Positions 10,345 through 22,454 of a stretch of DNA of 64,000 nucleotides are shown here, one piece after another. The notes beneath the pieces were generated by a model. It saw only the letters and a program-made list of their open reading frames with translations. It was not told the origin of the DNA and did not search any database. A program made the position numbers and the translations under genes. Origin of the DNA: Agrypnia vestita (lineage: Eukaryota > Arthropoda > Insecta > Trichoptera > Phryganeidae); NCBI GenBank assembly GCA_016648135.1, contig JADDOH010004036.1:1-64000 (forward strand), read 5' to 3'. Each line of letters opens with the position of its first letter. The stretch's first letter is position 1.

Positions 10345-11029
10345 AAGAAGAAATAAGATTAATTTTACATAATAATAAATAATTTTTAAATTACGTTGGT
10401 TTTTATTCAAATGCACATTCGGTTTTTTGTTTATTTATATTACTTTAAAGAAATCATTGGTTGCAATATATTAACTTCATGGGTATTTAATATATTTTAT
10501 TATACCTAATTTATCAATATATTTTTATTTCTTTTGAGGCTTTTTATCACGATTTAATGTATGTAAATACTCAAAGAGAATTAGTGAATAGCATTAGGTA
10601 CCGCATTATCGGATATTTTGGGAATATAATTCGTGGACACAAATTTCGCTCCCCCTACAAATAATTATTCAAAGCAAACGGTGGTCGGGTATACCGAATC
10701 TATCATGGTTTTGGAACATCCGGTAGAGGAGTGAATGAGCTGTTCCATGTTGCCGATGACATCAGTTTGGACAAATCGAGGATACGGTCCTAGTTCTGCG
10801 ACTAGATCTGTAAGGTATTCCAGAATATGGGCACGACATTGAAAGAAGTAAACACTTTTTTTTTGCGTACAACAAGTAAACCAGCTTAATTAAATTCTAG
10901 AATGTATTCACATTCTCATATATTTTATAGATAATATATAAAAATAATTTGATATTTGAAAGATATAAACGCTTTTTTTTGGAATCTGAAAAGTATAGCT
11001 TTCATTTTTTAAGGTTCATCAAATATTTG
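10345..11029. other. no gene recognised
   Basis: AT-rich intronic sequence of the receptor gene. A moderately GC-richer patch at about 10670-10840 has no recognisable product. Confidence 0.4.
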
Positions 11030-11035
11030 AAAGCA

Positions 11036-11420
11036 TCATATTTCTAGCTGAAATAAGTCACGTTGACTTCTAAGAATATTAATCGTAAAAATTAGATTAG
11101 CAGCTTTTTTATAAACGATACCCCATACATATTCTTCTTCTTTTTCTTTTGTGGGGTGATGAAGAAGTCCAGCTATCCTTCCGTTTTTCGGTGGTCTTCC
11201 CGGTGGGCGTCGTCCAGAGTGGATTTCATTCGCTGCTGTTTGCACGAGTCGATCACCATTCTGGCTACGCGATCCCTCCAGGATTTCCTTCTAAATCTAC
11301 TCCATCGAGTTATGTTCTCTATTTCTAAAGTTTTCTTCATGTTTACATTTCGGACACGATCACGTAGAGTTTTCCAGTGATGGATCTCATTTCAGATGTT
11401 CTGAGAATTCCTTCGGTGCG
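11036..11420 (-). pseudogene. LINE reverse transcriptase, decayed C-terminal end
   Basis: Read on the minus strand across at least two frames, the translation matches the C-terminal tail common in insect endonuclease/reverse-transcriptase LINEs. Blocks are EMRSITGKTLRDRVRN, then TRWSRFRRKSWRDRVARMV, then QTAANEIHSGRRPPGRPPK. Frameshifts separate the blocks and the expected RW after GRPPK is lost to a shift. A close relative lies at 55440-55600 (AANEIPSRRRLPRRPPKRWK). The tail runs into GAAGAA-rich sequence near 11130-11150, a common LINE 3' end type. No catalytic RT domain remains. Confidence 0.75.
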
Positions 11421-11879
11421 GACAGTGTCAGACCGCATCTTTACAGCATATGTCATGTTAGGCCATGACAGCATACATCTTGCACAAGATAAATCAGTAC
11501 ACCGCAATACGTGTCCTTTATGTCAAACATCTGCAGTTAAAACGTACGTAATGCTTGAGTAAAAGGCTTAATGTACATGTACATCCTTCTAATCAAATGA
11601 AATATTCTATTTGCGAATTAATAATTATATGTTGTTGAAATAAGTACATTATAAAATCTCTATTTACCTAGGTATAATACTTTCAAAATATCGGTTATCT
11701 GTAAAAAAAATAAAGTAACTGGAACTAGCAACAATTATTAAAGCTATAATATAATTATGAAATTGTGCGACAGTATAATTTGTATTCTTTTGGTCGTTAC
11801 ATTCAATGATTAAAGAGGCGGAAGGTACACGTACATTTTTCGATATTTTTTGCCTGGATTGACAAATGAAAAAGAATAC

Positions 11880-11990
11880 AAGTTAATCTTTCGGAATTGG
11901 GTCACTAGATCTCAAGACATAGTACTTGAGACGGAAACGCATTACGCGCTCCAGTTACTGCGGCCCGGGACGAGCGCCTAGTACAGAATG
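11880..11990 (+). repeat. dispersed repeat J, copy 1
   Basis: GGGTCACTAGATCTCAAGAC, then GCGCTCCAGTTACTGCGGCC, match a second copy at about 63610-63665 (TAGCTAGATCTCGAAATAC ... GTGCTCCAGGCACTGCCGCC). The class is unknown. Confidence 0.5.
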
Positions 11991-11994
11991 GTAC

Positions 11995-14320
11995 AAAAGT
12001 GTAACGCCTTTTGAATATTATTTTGGGAGCCTGTGAACGATGAGAGAATTTTATGTAGATCCCAAAAAAATATAAATATTTAAGTGTTATTAGCAAATTA
12101 AACATTATTATAAACCAAATTATTTTTGCAAATATGTAGTTATTTTTTAAATTAGTTCTCACATTATTTCTTAATAATTTATTCAACTCCAATATATATT
12201 TGTTGTTTATTTTAATATCTTTACATCCAATATGAAATTTAAGTATACGTTATATCCTCCTGAAAGAACTGTTGTCCCCGAAACATACCGATTTTTCAAT
12301 TTGGTGGTTTTACACAAGGTTTTCTTTTATTTTTATATAATATTAAGCTAATGGATAATCAGCGTTGTTCTAAACATTTGATACATTTATTAAAAGCGAA
12401 AAAAATTCCAGGTTTACAATAAATTTGATTAAAAATTATTTATCACAATGTTTTTTCAGTAAATACTAAAATACTGCTATAAGTAAATATCCATGATATT
12501 TTCATAAACAGGTTGTGATTAAATTATAAATGTGTCTTATTTCTTAAACAATAGCTCATGTAGCCTCAACGTTTTGTAAAGTAATTTGTTACAATATAAA
12601 TACAAATATAGAACCAAAACTAGAAATGCTTTTGACTCGGAATTATTAAATATGAATAAAGTTAAAACGTGTTTTGGGGGAATGTGAAATGTAATGCATA
12701 TTTATCTAGGACCGTGTCCGGCAAGATGTGAGTCTGCTCATGACGTGGGACGGTCCAGCAAGACGTTGACAAAACTCTCCAATATCTGGATTCGTATGCC
12801 ATCAGGGAAAATATAACAAAATGATGTGTGGTGATCCTCCAGACACTCGAGGGGGTGAACTTTACATTGCAGGGTTGAAAATATATTTTAAATAAAGAGT
12901 ATTAAAAATATATAATTTTCGTATGTTAGCAAGGTGCGGTTATTAACGTACATACTATTATTGCATTGGAAAATTTTTGAAAAAAATGGCCGCGTTATAT
13001 CTACTTCTGTGAAGCTTCTCCTCCGTTCTCCTCCGTGAGTTTGTAACTTTCTCCGGAACCCGTTTGTAAGAAAAAAAAGATTAGAAAGTTTAAAGAAATG
13101 GAATAAAGCATATCCAAATTGGGTACCATACCATTTGTTAAAAAAATATTTTCCTGATATTTTTCTTAACAAATGGAATCTGATTAAAAAATCTGTATAC
13201 CAAATTGCAATTTATAATTGTTATTTCTCTACATAATTTCACTTCTAAATAAGTCATGATTTTATTTTCTATCTGAAACAAACGGCCACCATCAAAAATT
13301 GCTCTCCAAGTACTTTTTTTAATTTTAAATAAAATAATAGTTTTATATGTATCTTTATAAGTGCCAATATAAATAATAAAAGTAATGTCCTCCTAGCGAG
13401 AAATTACCTGTCTCTACCTAAATTTTACTGTCCCAATGTGTTATTATAACCCCTTAAGGTTAAAATACTTTTTAAATCCAACATTTTTCAGAAGAGGGGA
13501 TGTAGATGAATTGAAGCCTTTGAGTCGTCGTGCTGCTGCGCATCACATGGATATTCAAAGGCCTTCAATCCATAGGAACTTCATATTAAGGATACACTCT
13601 CAACCAGTTATATGCCTTAGATGATCCCTTACAGCCTTGGTCGTCTTGCGGTAAGATAAGAAGCTTATTGCGTTGGGCCGCGTCAAACGGAGGGGAGAAA
13701 AAGGAACATTCTCCATCCTTTGGACCGACGAAGTATAAAAAAGCAGCAGAAACTTGGTGAGAAAAGTAGAGGAGTAATGTCAAGAGAGCCAGAGTTCACG
13801 AAGGTCACGATCTTTAGTCACAAGGGACCGACGTGAATGATTACTTGACCATCCAAGTAGTAACAACTCATATGTCATGTTCAGTAATGCGTTCTGACAT
13901 ACATACCTGCCCTGATGTGCGGTGTGAAACATGGGTACTTACGATGCTAAGCAGTGGTGTAGTCCTAAATAAATTAAATAAAGTACCAGGGCCGTATTCA
14001 ATTTGACCTCCTTTTCTCGTCGTAATAAGAAGAAAACTCATTATTGCTAATAAGAATATTAATTTTTAAAACATTAATTCTTCTTGGTTATCCAATAAAA
14101 AATGCTACACACTTTAAGTTTAAAGCGCCATCGAGATTTTTTTGCGAAAATGGCGAAAATTACTATTAAAAGATGGATATATTCAAAATGTGTTAGTCGA
14201 ATGATGAAAATTAAAGTTTTGATTTTTTAATAATAAGACTATAGCGTGCGTCTAAATCAGTTGACAAAAATATCTGCAATATTTGAGTTCATTTTGTCCA
14301 ATATATAGGACGAAAAATTT
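11995..14320. other. no gene firmly recognised
   Basis: Mostly AT-rich intron. Two GC-richer patches (about 12705-12860 and 13480-13960) have no recognisable product and are crossed by stops in all frames followed. A minus-strand frame at 12888-13172 is open but its composition is unconvincing. Confidence 0.4.
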
Positions 14321-14325
14321 ATCTT

Positions 14326-15234
14326 CTATCTATTCCAACAGAAATTTGAAACTGATATGCTGATAATCAAGATATAATGGCTTAAAAGTAAGCGATAAAT
14401 GAGCGCAAACCGACTAAAACCATGTAAATATATGTCAAAAAAATGTAGTGCATCTATATTTAAGGATGGCTGTTTATTTAAATTTAGTTCACATATTTCA
14501 CAAGTCAACAATTGTTGTGGTGAATCATTGAAAGAAATGGATACGGCCACGCACCTAGATGATTCAATCCTTAACAAAAAATAACCATAAATTTCTTCGT
14601 AATGATTTTCACGTTTTGAAAATGCTTCAGTTGCATACATTTCTTTGCATTCTCGAAATATTATTCGTCCGCTGCAAGAAATTTGTAGAAGCAGAAGAAG
14701 AAGAAGAAACACAAAGAAATCCGCTGTAAAAAATCCAATGTGGTATATTTAAACAAAAAAATTAACATGGTAAACGTATTTGAAAATTAAGTTCTATGAC
14801 AAAAAAAGGTTCCATAGCGATGCTTTGATCTGCTCTGGCCCCATAATAGTACTGATGCTTAGATAAAATGCACCAAGTAGTGCAAAGAGCCATGGGGAAA
14901 GTAATGGTAATGAAAAATGTGTGGACACGTCCAATCCCATCTTGTAAACATACTGAAGAGTCTCCATTTCTCTCATAATTTAAGACGAGCTGTTATCAAT
15001 AATTAGTGCTGCCAAATTTTGAATTTTGTAGTATTCAGCTGTCTTTAGAATATTTTCAACGCCCATAAATACATCGTATATCGCCCATAAATAACCTCCC
15101 AGAGTCATTAATGAAAATGTTTTGCTTATTTGTACATGAAATATTACCAATAAGCACCTCAATGTGTATTTTAATGATTTCTGATTTTCCTTCTGCATAA
15201 TAATAATAATAACATTAGAAACATGGTAAAACAC
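14326..15234 (-). other. cluster of hydrophobic open frames, unidentified
   Basis: Three successive minus-strand frames (15234-14980, 14976-14794, 14712-14326) are rich in Leu, Ile and Phe and contain stretches long enough to span a membrane, such as SLPLLSPWLFALLGAFYLSI and LLLLLLQISCS. They lie close together on one strand with stops or shifts between them. That is how a decayed multi-pass membrane protein, for instance a chemoreceptor pseudogene, would look. No diagnostic motif was recognised, and AT-rich DNA gives hydrophobic translations by chance. Confidence 0.2.
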
Positions 15235-15399
15235 AAATCACCACCTCGTTAGTTCAAGTCGGTCGCGACAGAAATCTGTAACCTCAATCATCGATAACAG
15301 ACTAGTCCCTTTTACAGACTGGCTCTAATTTTGCATATATCTTATAAAAATGCTTACAAAAATCTACGTTTAAACAAACGATTTTTGTCAAAAAATACG

Positions 15400-15640
15400 C
15401 CAATTTCCTAACATAAAAAATGAAATAAAAAATAAAACACTGAAAATTATTTTCAAACTGAACTCATTTGTACGAAAATTATTATTATTTAGTTGAAAAA
15501 ACTAAACTTTTTCTTTTCACTCAAACCCTGGCGACATGATTACCTCCACCAGCTGCGCGCGTCGCGGAAATTCTTTGCGGGACAACACATAACTACGCTA
15601 TTTTGAAATTTGAAAAATAATTTGTTGGTGAAAAATAATT
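15400..15640. repeat. dispersed repeat D, copy 1
   Basis: Words TTTCACTCAAACCCTGGCGA, CATGATTACCTCCACC and GACAACACATAACTACGC recur in the same order at 26780-27030 with substitutions. No terminal repeat or coding sequence was recognised. Confidence 0.6.
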
Positions 15641-15644
15641 ATCT

Positions 15645-17575
15645 ATGTATGCTATAAACAATGATTATATACCAAATTTTGTGGGTGCAATAGTAACGTA
15701 GTAAAAAGTAGCAAAAAAATTGAATTGTATTTTTGTATTGTAATATTTTTTGAAGCCTCTAGGTGGTATAACCTCTTGATAACGTAGCTCAAGAAAAGTA
15801 GCATGAAGTTGGCTTTATTTAAAAAAAAAATATTACTCAATTGAAATTATTTCAAAATACTTCACATTAATCTAAGTTGTAACAGGTAATAATGCAACAA
15901 GTGAAAACATGTAAAGAAAAAAAATGAAGACATGTTTTTATACGCCTTCTTTTCATCGATTGCAATAGATTTTTTAACATCACCCGTGTAGTATCCGAAC
16001 ATTAAACACGTTTTTCAAAAGTTAAAAAAAAATTCGAACGGCATGTTTTTTAGTTCTTTCTGCGGCTCTTGCTTATAAGTTACGTGATTATTAATTTAAT
16101 ACGAGTAACGTTATTATTGATTTTAATCCAAATAATGACAAATCATGTTAAACATGATTTTATAATGTAAAGTCATCCACATAATATAAATATTGAAAGT
16201 TTCAGGGCTCTAGCTAGTCGGGAAGTTGGTGAAAAATCAATTACAAAATTCCACTACAACAAACAGACAAAAAGAGTTATTTAAAAGCATGTAAAAATAA
16301 TAAGTGATCACATTAAATAGGTACCTACAATCTCAAACAGTGCATCTTTAAATCTTCGTCACAATTTATTACAAAGCATTCTAAGAATGCTGATAAATGT
16401 AGTTGAAGAAAACAAGCGTTATTTTTAAATTAATTTAAAAATGATACATAAAATACTTCACATTATTTCGAGTTGAACGGTAAAATAAAAGAAATGGTCA
16501 CGTGAAATATTCTCTGAAGCGTGCCAGCCCTATATTTCCGTCACATTTTATTACTGTGTATCCTTCTAACGTTCAGGACCAAACCCTTTTCTGATATTTT
16601 CAAAAACGGTGTCACACTTACGACCTTGTATGAAGAAGATTGATAGCATTCGGGTTAGATATTTTTGAGAACTAATATAATAAGGTTACCTTTTCTTGCT
16701 ATACGAGCACGCTTCACACATTTGATAATGTAGACATCTCGTGAAAACAACTCCAAGGTAAGTCTTTAAATTATTTATTTATTATAATTATTAAGATCCC
16801 GATAAACGCGTTATTTCATATAACATTTAATTAACTACGCCGAAATTTTATTTTGTCGTTCACACCTTCATACAAAATATATAATTTTAGGAGAAGCAAT
16901 ATATTATGACTAGCAGTCAATATTTTGCGCAAGCTGGATTCGATGTGATACAATTTTATTTTCCTCGGGGTCCTAGAGTGTATCTGAGAAAAAATCATGT
17001 ATAAAGGAGTGAGGTTTCCAGGAAAAGGGTTCGTTTTGCAAAGGATCCTTTAGAGAATCAATGCAAAATTTTGTTAAGATGGAAATAATTCAAAAAAAAT
17101 TACATAAAGATTCAGAGTCATATATTACAAAATAAATAAAAAATATTAAATAAACATATATAACTTTCCTTTATATATTGCTGCATCATACAAACTTATC
17201 GCTCTAATCAGTATTCATGCATATAGGTTACAAGTCGTTCATTCTATCACTCCATATCTTCTAATAACTTTTTCTATCTTGCTTCAACTCGGCTACCAGC
17301 CTTTCACTCTTCTGATATCGGCAATATATTATCTTACAATCACTTCTATCTATCTTTCCCTATCTCGGCTACCATTCAAAATACCTCCACAGAATTCCCA
17401 TTCCATACAAAATTTATACTAAAGTTTAAAAAAAATACAGTATGTAGACACATGCTGAAAATACAAAAAATCTAGTAAATTTGTTTTCACCAGAAATTAT
17501 GAAATATTATGAAATATTTTAAAATTAGTTAATTTAAATAGTCAAAATAGAAATAGATCTATAAAAATCATAAGA
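15645..17575. other. no gene recognised
   Basis: AT-rich receptor intron. A good plus-strand donor-like word (CAAG|GTAAGT) at 16755-16764 has no coding block or partner site and is not called an exon. Confidence 0.4.
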
Positions 17576-17579
17576 TAAA

Positions 17580-17820
17580 GATAATATCGTGGGTAAAAAG
17601 CCAAAAAGGCGTTAGTGATTATTTAAAACTTAACAGAAGAGCAAAATAAAGTTCTGGCAATCTGACTTTGATTTCTATATTTGTTTATCCAAAACACTTA
17701 TAGAAGTCATTTAATAATAAAATAAATATTAACAGAATCAGATTGACATTATTTTCTCCCCTGTAAAGTTGTATATAATCACTAATTCCCTATTGGCTTT
17801 TTACACTCGATATGCATAAT
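17580..17820. repeat. foldback element, arms of about 100 bases
   Basis: The left arm (about 17580-17690) and right arm (about 17720-17820) are imperfect reverse complements. GTAAAAAGCC near 17593, TTAGTGATTAT near 17612 and GGCAATCTGA near 17658 all find complements in order in the right arm. The loop is about 30 bases. It is not related by eye to the other hairpins. Confidence 0.7.
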
Positions 17821-18438
17821 ATGTAAAAGTGTACGCGGGAAAAGTTATTACAAAACAAAAAAAATTCTAGGAATTAATTTAGATAATATGTACAACTACT
17901 AAGTTCTTTATAAATTCTTTTCTAATAATTTTTGCCATAAGCATACATTTCAATTACAAGAAATATAATTCAGAGAAGTCATATTTCTAAAGAGTATTGT
18001 AGTAAGTGAATTTTATTTATCTGTTTTATTATGTTTGTAATCAGCCATAAAGTTGTCGCTGAAAGGAATATTGCATCCAAGAAAGAATTATTTTTCTGCT
18101 TTGAATTGCATCTATAACGCTATTCAATATCGTTCGTGAATAATATTATACATAAAGATCAAATATTGCGAAATATATTTGTACTGTAAAATGTGAATCA
18201 TATTTCCCATGAAATTCACATTCAACGAAGTTGAATAAGTTTGATATACTACCCCTTAAAAAGTCAGATGTGTTTTGTTTATATTTGTACATATTTTGTG
18301 TTTGAATAATATTTCAGCATGAAAAGCAGATGAAACAGTCTTAAAAAGATCACTGGCTATGTTGATCTTATCGCAAGATACATTTTGTATAAATATATAT
18401 ATATTTTTTTGAGATTTAATTAAATATTAAGTTATTAA

Positions 18439-18612
18439 GTTCTGCGAGTTTGCACAAAGCTTTATATTAAATATGACAGATATTTCAGCTTGCTAGGCCA
18501 GTATCAAAAAGTGTGTTTATCACTGTTGGTATGTAGATATGTCTGATAATGGCCTAGTAAGCCGAAACAGCTGTCATATTTAAAATAACGCTTTAAGAAA
18601 ACTTGCAGAACT
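18439..18612. repeat. foldback element whose arms carry hammerhead-like motifs
   Basis: Arms of about 70 bases (18439-18508 and 18543-18612) are reverse complements at most positions, sharing GTTCTGC, AAATATGACAG, TTTC(A/G)GCTT and CTAGGCC. The 34-base loop is not palindromic. Each arm, read outward, contains a TGATA(A/C)TGGC ... GAAA ... TGTCATATTT series (see the entry at 18537). Confidence 0.75.
18537..18581 (+). ncRNA. hammerhead-like motif with a core change
   Basis: In order: ATATGT (18537-18542), CTGATAA (18543-18549), a GGC/GCC stem (18551-18553 with 18561-18563), GAA, palindrome ACAGCTGT (18567-18574), C, then ATATTT (18576-18581). ATATGT and ATATTT can pair with one mismatch as helix I, the palindrome gives a short helix III, and GTC is the preferred hammerhead cleavage triplet. 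The core box reads CTGATAA rather than CTGANGA, which should impair self-cleavage. Likely a decayed copy. Confidence 0.4.
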
Positions 18613-19335
18613 CAATAATAATATTAATGGAAATGTTTTTTTTTTTAAATTTCAATAAAGATAAACATTGAGTTCTGCAAACTAAACACGCAAGCTATAA
18701 ATAAATATATATTTTTTTAAATAAAAATATGTCCTGCGATGTATAAAATACTGCAATACTTCATACTTTCATTTGAATACTATATTAAAATTAAGATGCA
18801 AATGTACTTGACACTTTACTCGTGCAAATTAGCACTTTGACGATTTAATATAAAATATTTTATTTTCTTTACATCCAAAAATGAGATGATGGATTATTTC
18901 AAACCCCAAGTGTTTTACCGCATGAACTTAACAACTTTCAAACGAAGTACAGCAACCTCGAATCGCATTAATTTCTTAGTCAACGTAACTTTTAGTTTGG
19001 ATTTTCACCGCATGTTGGTGCTTTCGCGTATGATCGATGAGTTAATCTACGGCTCCGAAAGTGCGTTGTATATCAAATAGTCATTTGAGTGTAACCTGTT
19101 TCAAGCGGTAAGGTAGACGCTAATTTGATTTCCAACGATTTTATGAAAGTTTTCTTACTTAAAGTTGTGAGAAATTCTAGAAAATGAAATATTTTCCAAT
19201 TTAATTAGTGATGATATAAAGTTTGTTAGGTACTTAAAAACTTAATTATAAAATGAATTAAAATAACTCGTAAATTAATGGGGGCTTTGATAAAATTATT
19301 CACACTTTCTACCATTATTTTTGGCTACTAAATAT

Positions 19336-20525
19336 TAGGTCGCGATTACAGAGAAAATGAAGATTCTCGCTATTTTCGAAAATGAGATCCACCGTGGCAC
19401 TAATGTTGCATTGATGCAATGCCAACGATGTGTATGAACCACGTGACGCAAATGAACGCAGGGTACATTTTTTACTTGATCGCCTCTAAAATGGAAGCGG
19501 GTTCATCTCAAACCTAAACAAAATTACTAACAATCAGAATATTTTGAGTATGTTCAAATCTTTCAGAACAGTGCTGGATTTTTTGTCACAGGGACATCAT
19601 GCTATCAAAAATTCGGCAATCAACTATAGAGGTCTCATTAGCGACAGGAGTGACAGGCCGCGTGGAGGACATGATCACATGTAAAGCATGTTACATAATT
19701 TAAATATATATAAAACTTCCCAAAATTAGTAGATATGGTATATTCTATTATGGGTGGAAATGACAAACGTTACAGTGTGTAAAGTGATCACTTAAGCCAG
19801 CCGTACGATAGGTCGAAAGCCCTATATACACCCAAAAGACTTTTATACCTACTTTCCCATAAAAATACAGTTTCGTCTCTGTGAGCCATCTATTATATAC
19901 ATTGATTGATTAGTAGCAGTCTTAAACGTAAGTGACAAAACGATATTAATTAATTTGCGTCAAATAACGTGGGTACCGTAGGAACTGACTGAATTCTGAA
20001 ATGGATTGTTACTTGTAATAAAAAATGGATCCTCTGTGATAATCGGAAACGTCCGTCACAATGGTTGGACCCAAGAGAGACAGCCAAACGATGTCCCAAA
20101 CGCAAATTGACTAAAAGTCAATAAATAAACTACTCGTGACCGTATGGTGGACCCATGCCGGCATTATTCATTACAATTTCTTGAGGTCCGGCACAAAAAT
20201 AACTGTCAAGAATTGAAATCGGACAAGCGAGCTTGTCCATCATTGTTTATCATTTAAACAACTGAGACTAGTTTTTCTAGTTCACTATGTCTCCATGACA
20301 ACGCTCGTCCAAACACTGCACAACCTTACTTGTCAGACCTTGCACCTACTGATTTCTATTTTTTTTCGGAATTCGGATCACTTTTTGCGAGGGAAAATCA
20401 ACTCACCACCTTAACTCCGATGGGGCAGTGAAAATATTTTTAAAGAATTCATCAATTCCAGTTCTTAAGCGAAGACATCCATGAACTATTAAAATGGCAA
20501 AAGTACAAGTACAACAATGGCCAAC
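19336..20525 (+). pseudogene. decayed mariner transposase gene, first catalytic Asp changed to Asn
   Basis: Frame-broken remains of a second mariner, related to the one at 3665-4680. The start at 19357 gives MKILAIFENEIHRGTNV. Around 20005, RIVTCNKKWILCDNRKRPSQ is followed by WLDPRET. Then come TVWWTHAGIIHYNFLRSGT (about 20136), HDNARP (20294-20311), LSDLAPTDFYFF, and LKWQKYKYNNG near 20520. The motif TCDEKW of active relatives reads TCNKKW here (codon at 20017-20019), so the first catalytic Asp is lost by substitution. Several frameshifts and stops are present. A family A repeat (19755-19905) is inserted between the N-terminal and catalytic parts. ATTAGGTC at 19333 may be the end of a terminal repeat; no clear right end was found. 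Confidence 0.85.
19755..19905 (+). repeat. repeat family A, copy 3, nested in a mariner relic
   Basis: GTGTAAAGTGATCACTTAAG, CCAGCCGTACGATAGGTCG and GTTTCGTCTCTGTGAGCCAT match the 8468 copy closely. It sits inside the decayed mariner, so it arrived after the mariner. Confidence 0.75.
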
Positions 20526-20619
20526 ACTACAATTAATATATATATGTATATTAAGAAATAAATAAATGAAATTAAGAGAAACACACAAATATCAAATAAT
20601 AAAACTGAAAAATTAAATG

Positions 20620-20695
20620 CTGGAACCTGAATTCAAACCACGGACCTTTGTCTTACGCGGACAATGTGTAACCAATTTCACTATCCCAGCTACTT
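20620..20695 (-). repeat. tRNA-like SINE fragment
   Basis: The minus strand reads AGTAGCTGGGATAGTGAAAT (A-box-like), then CCGTGGTTTGAATTCAGGTTC (B-box-like). Spacing resembles a tRNA gene, but arms are degraded. It is a partial copy next to the mariner relic end. Confidence 0.5.
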
Positions 20696-20894
20696 AATAA
20701 GTCGTCAATATTTGATAGTAGTATATTTCTCTTCGAATTATTAATTCACTAATTTATATTATTCTATTTTTATTAGGAGAGTAATCGATTGTTACGATAA
20801 TATCAAACGAAGCTTTGACGTCTTCCCGATAGTCGATTTCCGAATAATGGAAGTATTCTTTGCTAAACTGCAAATTAAGTATAAATAAAAATTG

Positions 20895-21030
20895 TAAATA
20901 TATATATATATAATATATATATCTCTAGCTCTCTCTCTCTATATATTCTTCTCTCTCTCTCTATTATCACTCTGTCCCTATATCTCTATGTCTCTATACA
21001 CACACATATATATATATATATATACGTTTT
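20895..21030. repeat. compound TA/CT/CA microsatellite
   Basis: Alternating (TA)n and (CT)n blocks, then CACACACA and (TA)n. Likely slippage-prone. Confidence 0.9.
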
Positions 21031-21034
21031 TTTC

Positions 21035-22240
21035 TCATCACTAAGATCGATGAATAAGATAATAAGGTGAACAAAGTGAAGTTTTCAAAAGGCAGGATTT
21101 GATTTGCATTATATTTAAGCGGGTTTGGTCCAAGCAGGTGTTTATATAAGGGCAAAGAAGAAATACGAGTAGGTAGTTGTTTGAGATTTATGATCGTACC
21201 CCAAACAAAGCAGAATGGATTCCCAAGGATATTATATGAAAGGCAAACATTGAATGACTGGACAAAGATAAACACGTTTTCTATTCAACCGCTAAGGGAA
21301 ATTTGCATGTCTTTTCCACCGTACACCTTTGTAAGTTATTTGTAAATTTGTAAAAAATGTTAAATAAAAAGTTTTTTCAATCGCTGAACGAATAATTATT
21401 TTAATTAAGATTACTGTTACGAGTGCATATTTATTTATATTTATAATTTATAGTTAATCACATATTTTTATTATTTAATAATTCGATATCTCGAATCCCG
21501 TATAATCGACAAAATTCATTCATTCATCCAAGTGTACTGTTCACTTGAATTCACGTTCATTTGAACTATTGATTTTCAATCGAACATCTGCACAGTTTTT
21601 ATTGTGAATTTTTTTATTGAAGGGCGGGGAGGGGTTGGATCTTTATTTTTAATCATTCCTCTAATATGGGTAAGGGGTGTATGTAACTGTAAACTTCCGT
21701 TTAAAAAGGTATGAATAATGAATTAACGAAACTGAATTATATACCTAAACTAAACGCAATATTAACTGAGTTTCAATAAAATTGTTTTCTTATATTCCAT
21801 TTCAACTATAAGAATTCCAGATTAATTTTGGAATACTGAACTAATAAACGATTTCCGGTGAAAATGAACTGAATAATTTATTCGTTCAGAATAGTGAACA
21901 TTACATTGTTTACTCCCTCCTACTTATTTTAAGCTGAATGATGTTAATCGGATGGATTTTTTTGTATACCTTTATAATTGATAAACTAATTATATATTTT
22001 TTAATAAAAAAGCCTCCATAGATAAATGATAATATAATATAATAAATTTAATTGGTTAAATAATATACATTTTTCTTAATAATACGGAAAATCCAAATAT
22101 TTATTGAAACGGCAAGAACTATTGTGTTTCTATATCGGCCCATCATTACCAAAATAGAACTAAGCTAGGCAGCAAAGATGTGGGTTTCCAAATCTGTTTA
22201 TCGTTCGATCTTATTATATGGTCAGGAAGCTGTGTTTTAA
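21035..22240. other. no gene recognised
   Basis: AT-rich intron. No exon, transposon end or tRNA-like element was recognised. Confidence 0.4.
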
Positions 22241-22256
22241 CGGACAGTGGGCGGGG

Positions 22257-22454
22257 TCAGGCACCCGAGCCAAGATGAGATTTCTCCGTGGCAGATGCTG
22301 GGGACTGGATAAATATATATCGTGTGGCTGGAGCGCTCCCTAGCGATACTCGACTATTATGCTGACTAAGATATCCTTTAAGAAAGAAGACCAACAGGGT
22401 GACCACGGCCAGAAAGAGACTGAAGAATACTTTTTGCGAGAAATACACAAACAT
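22257..22454 (-). CDS. possible nested gene start: small protein with one membrane segment
   Basis: From ATG 22454 the frame encodes 65 residues. The first about 10 residues (MFVYFSQKVF) are short and polar or aromatic, followed by a membrane segment (FSLFLAVVTLLVFFLKGYLS). A polar Ser/Ala/Thr-rich stretch then runs to a TGA at 22257-22259. This is the layout of a type II membrane protein such as a Golgi glycosyltransferase, but no family was recognised. Upstream, an intron of 168 bases is predicted: donor AATAG|GTAAGTGTG after 22656 and acceptor TAATTTTCAG before 22487, both strong. A 5' UTR exon would therefore precede the ATG exon. Either the product ends here, or a weak donor (CGG|GTGCCT near 22264) leads to exons not found. 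It is nested in the receptor's giant intron on the same strand. GC content is above its surroundings. Confidence 0.35.
   Translation of the reverse strand: MFVYFSQKVFFSLFLAVVTLLVFFLKGYLSQHNSRVSLGSAPATRYIFIQSPASATEKSHLGSGA

Noticed and set aside
14690..14712. GAAGAAGAAG run as a LINE 3' end
   Set aside because: No LINE protein tail could be read next to it on either strand.
16750..16765. Strong donor-like CAAG|GTAAGT on the plus strand
   Set aside because: No coding block upstream, no matching acceptor and no promoter context.
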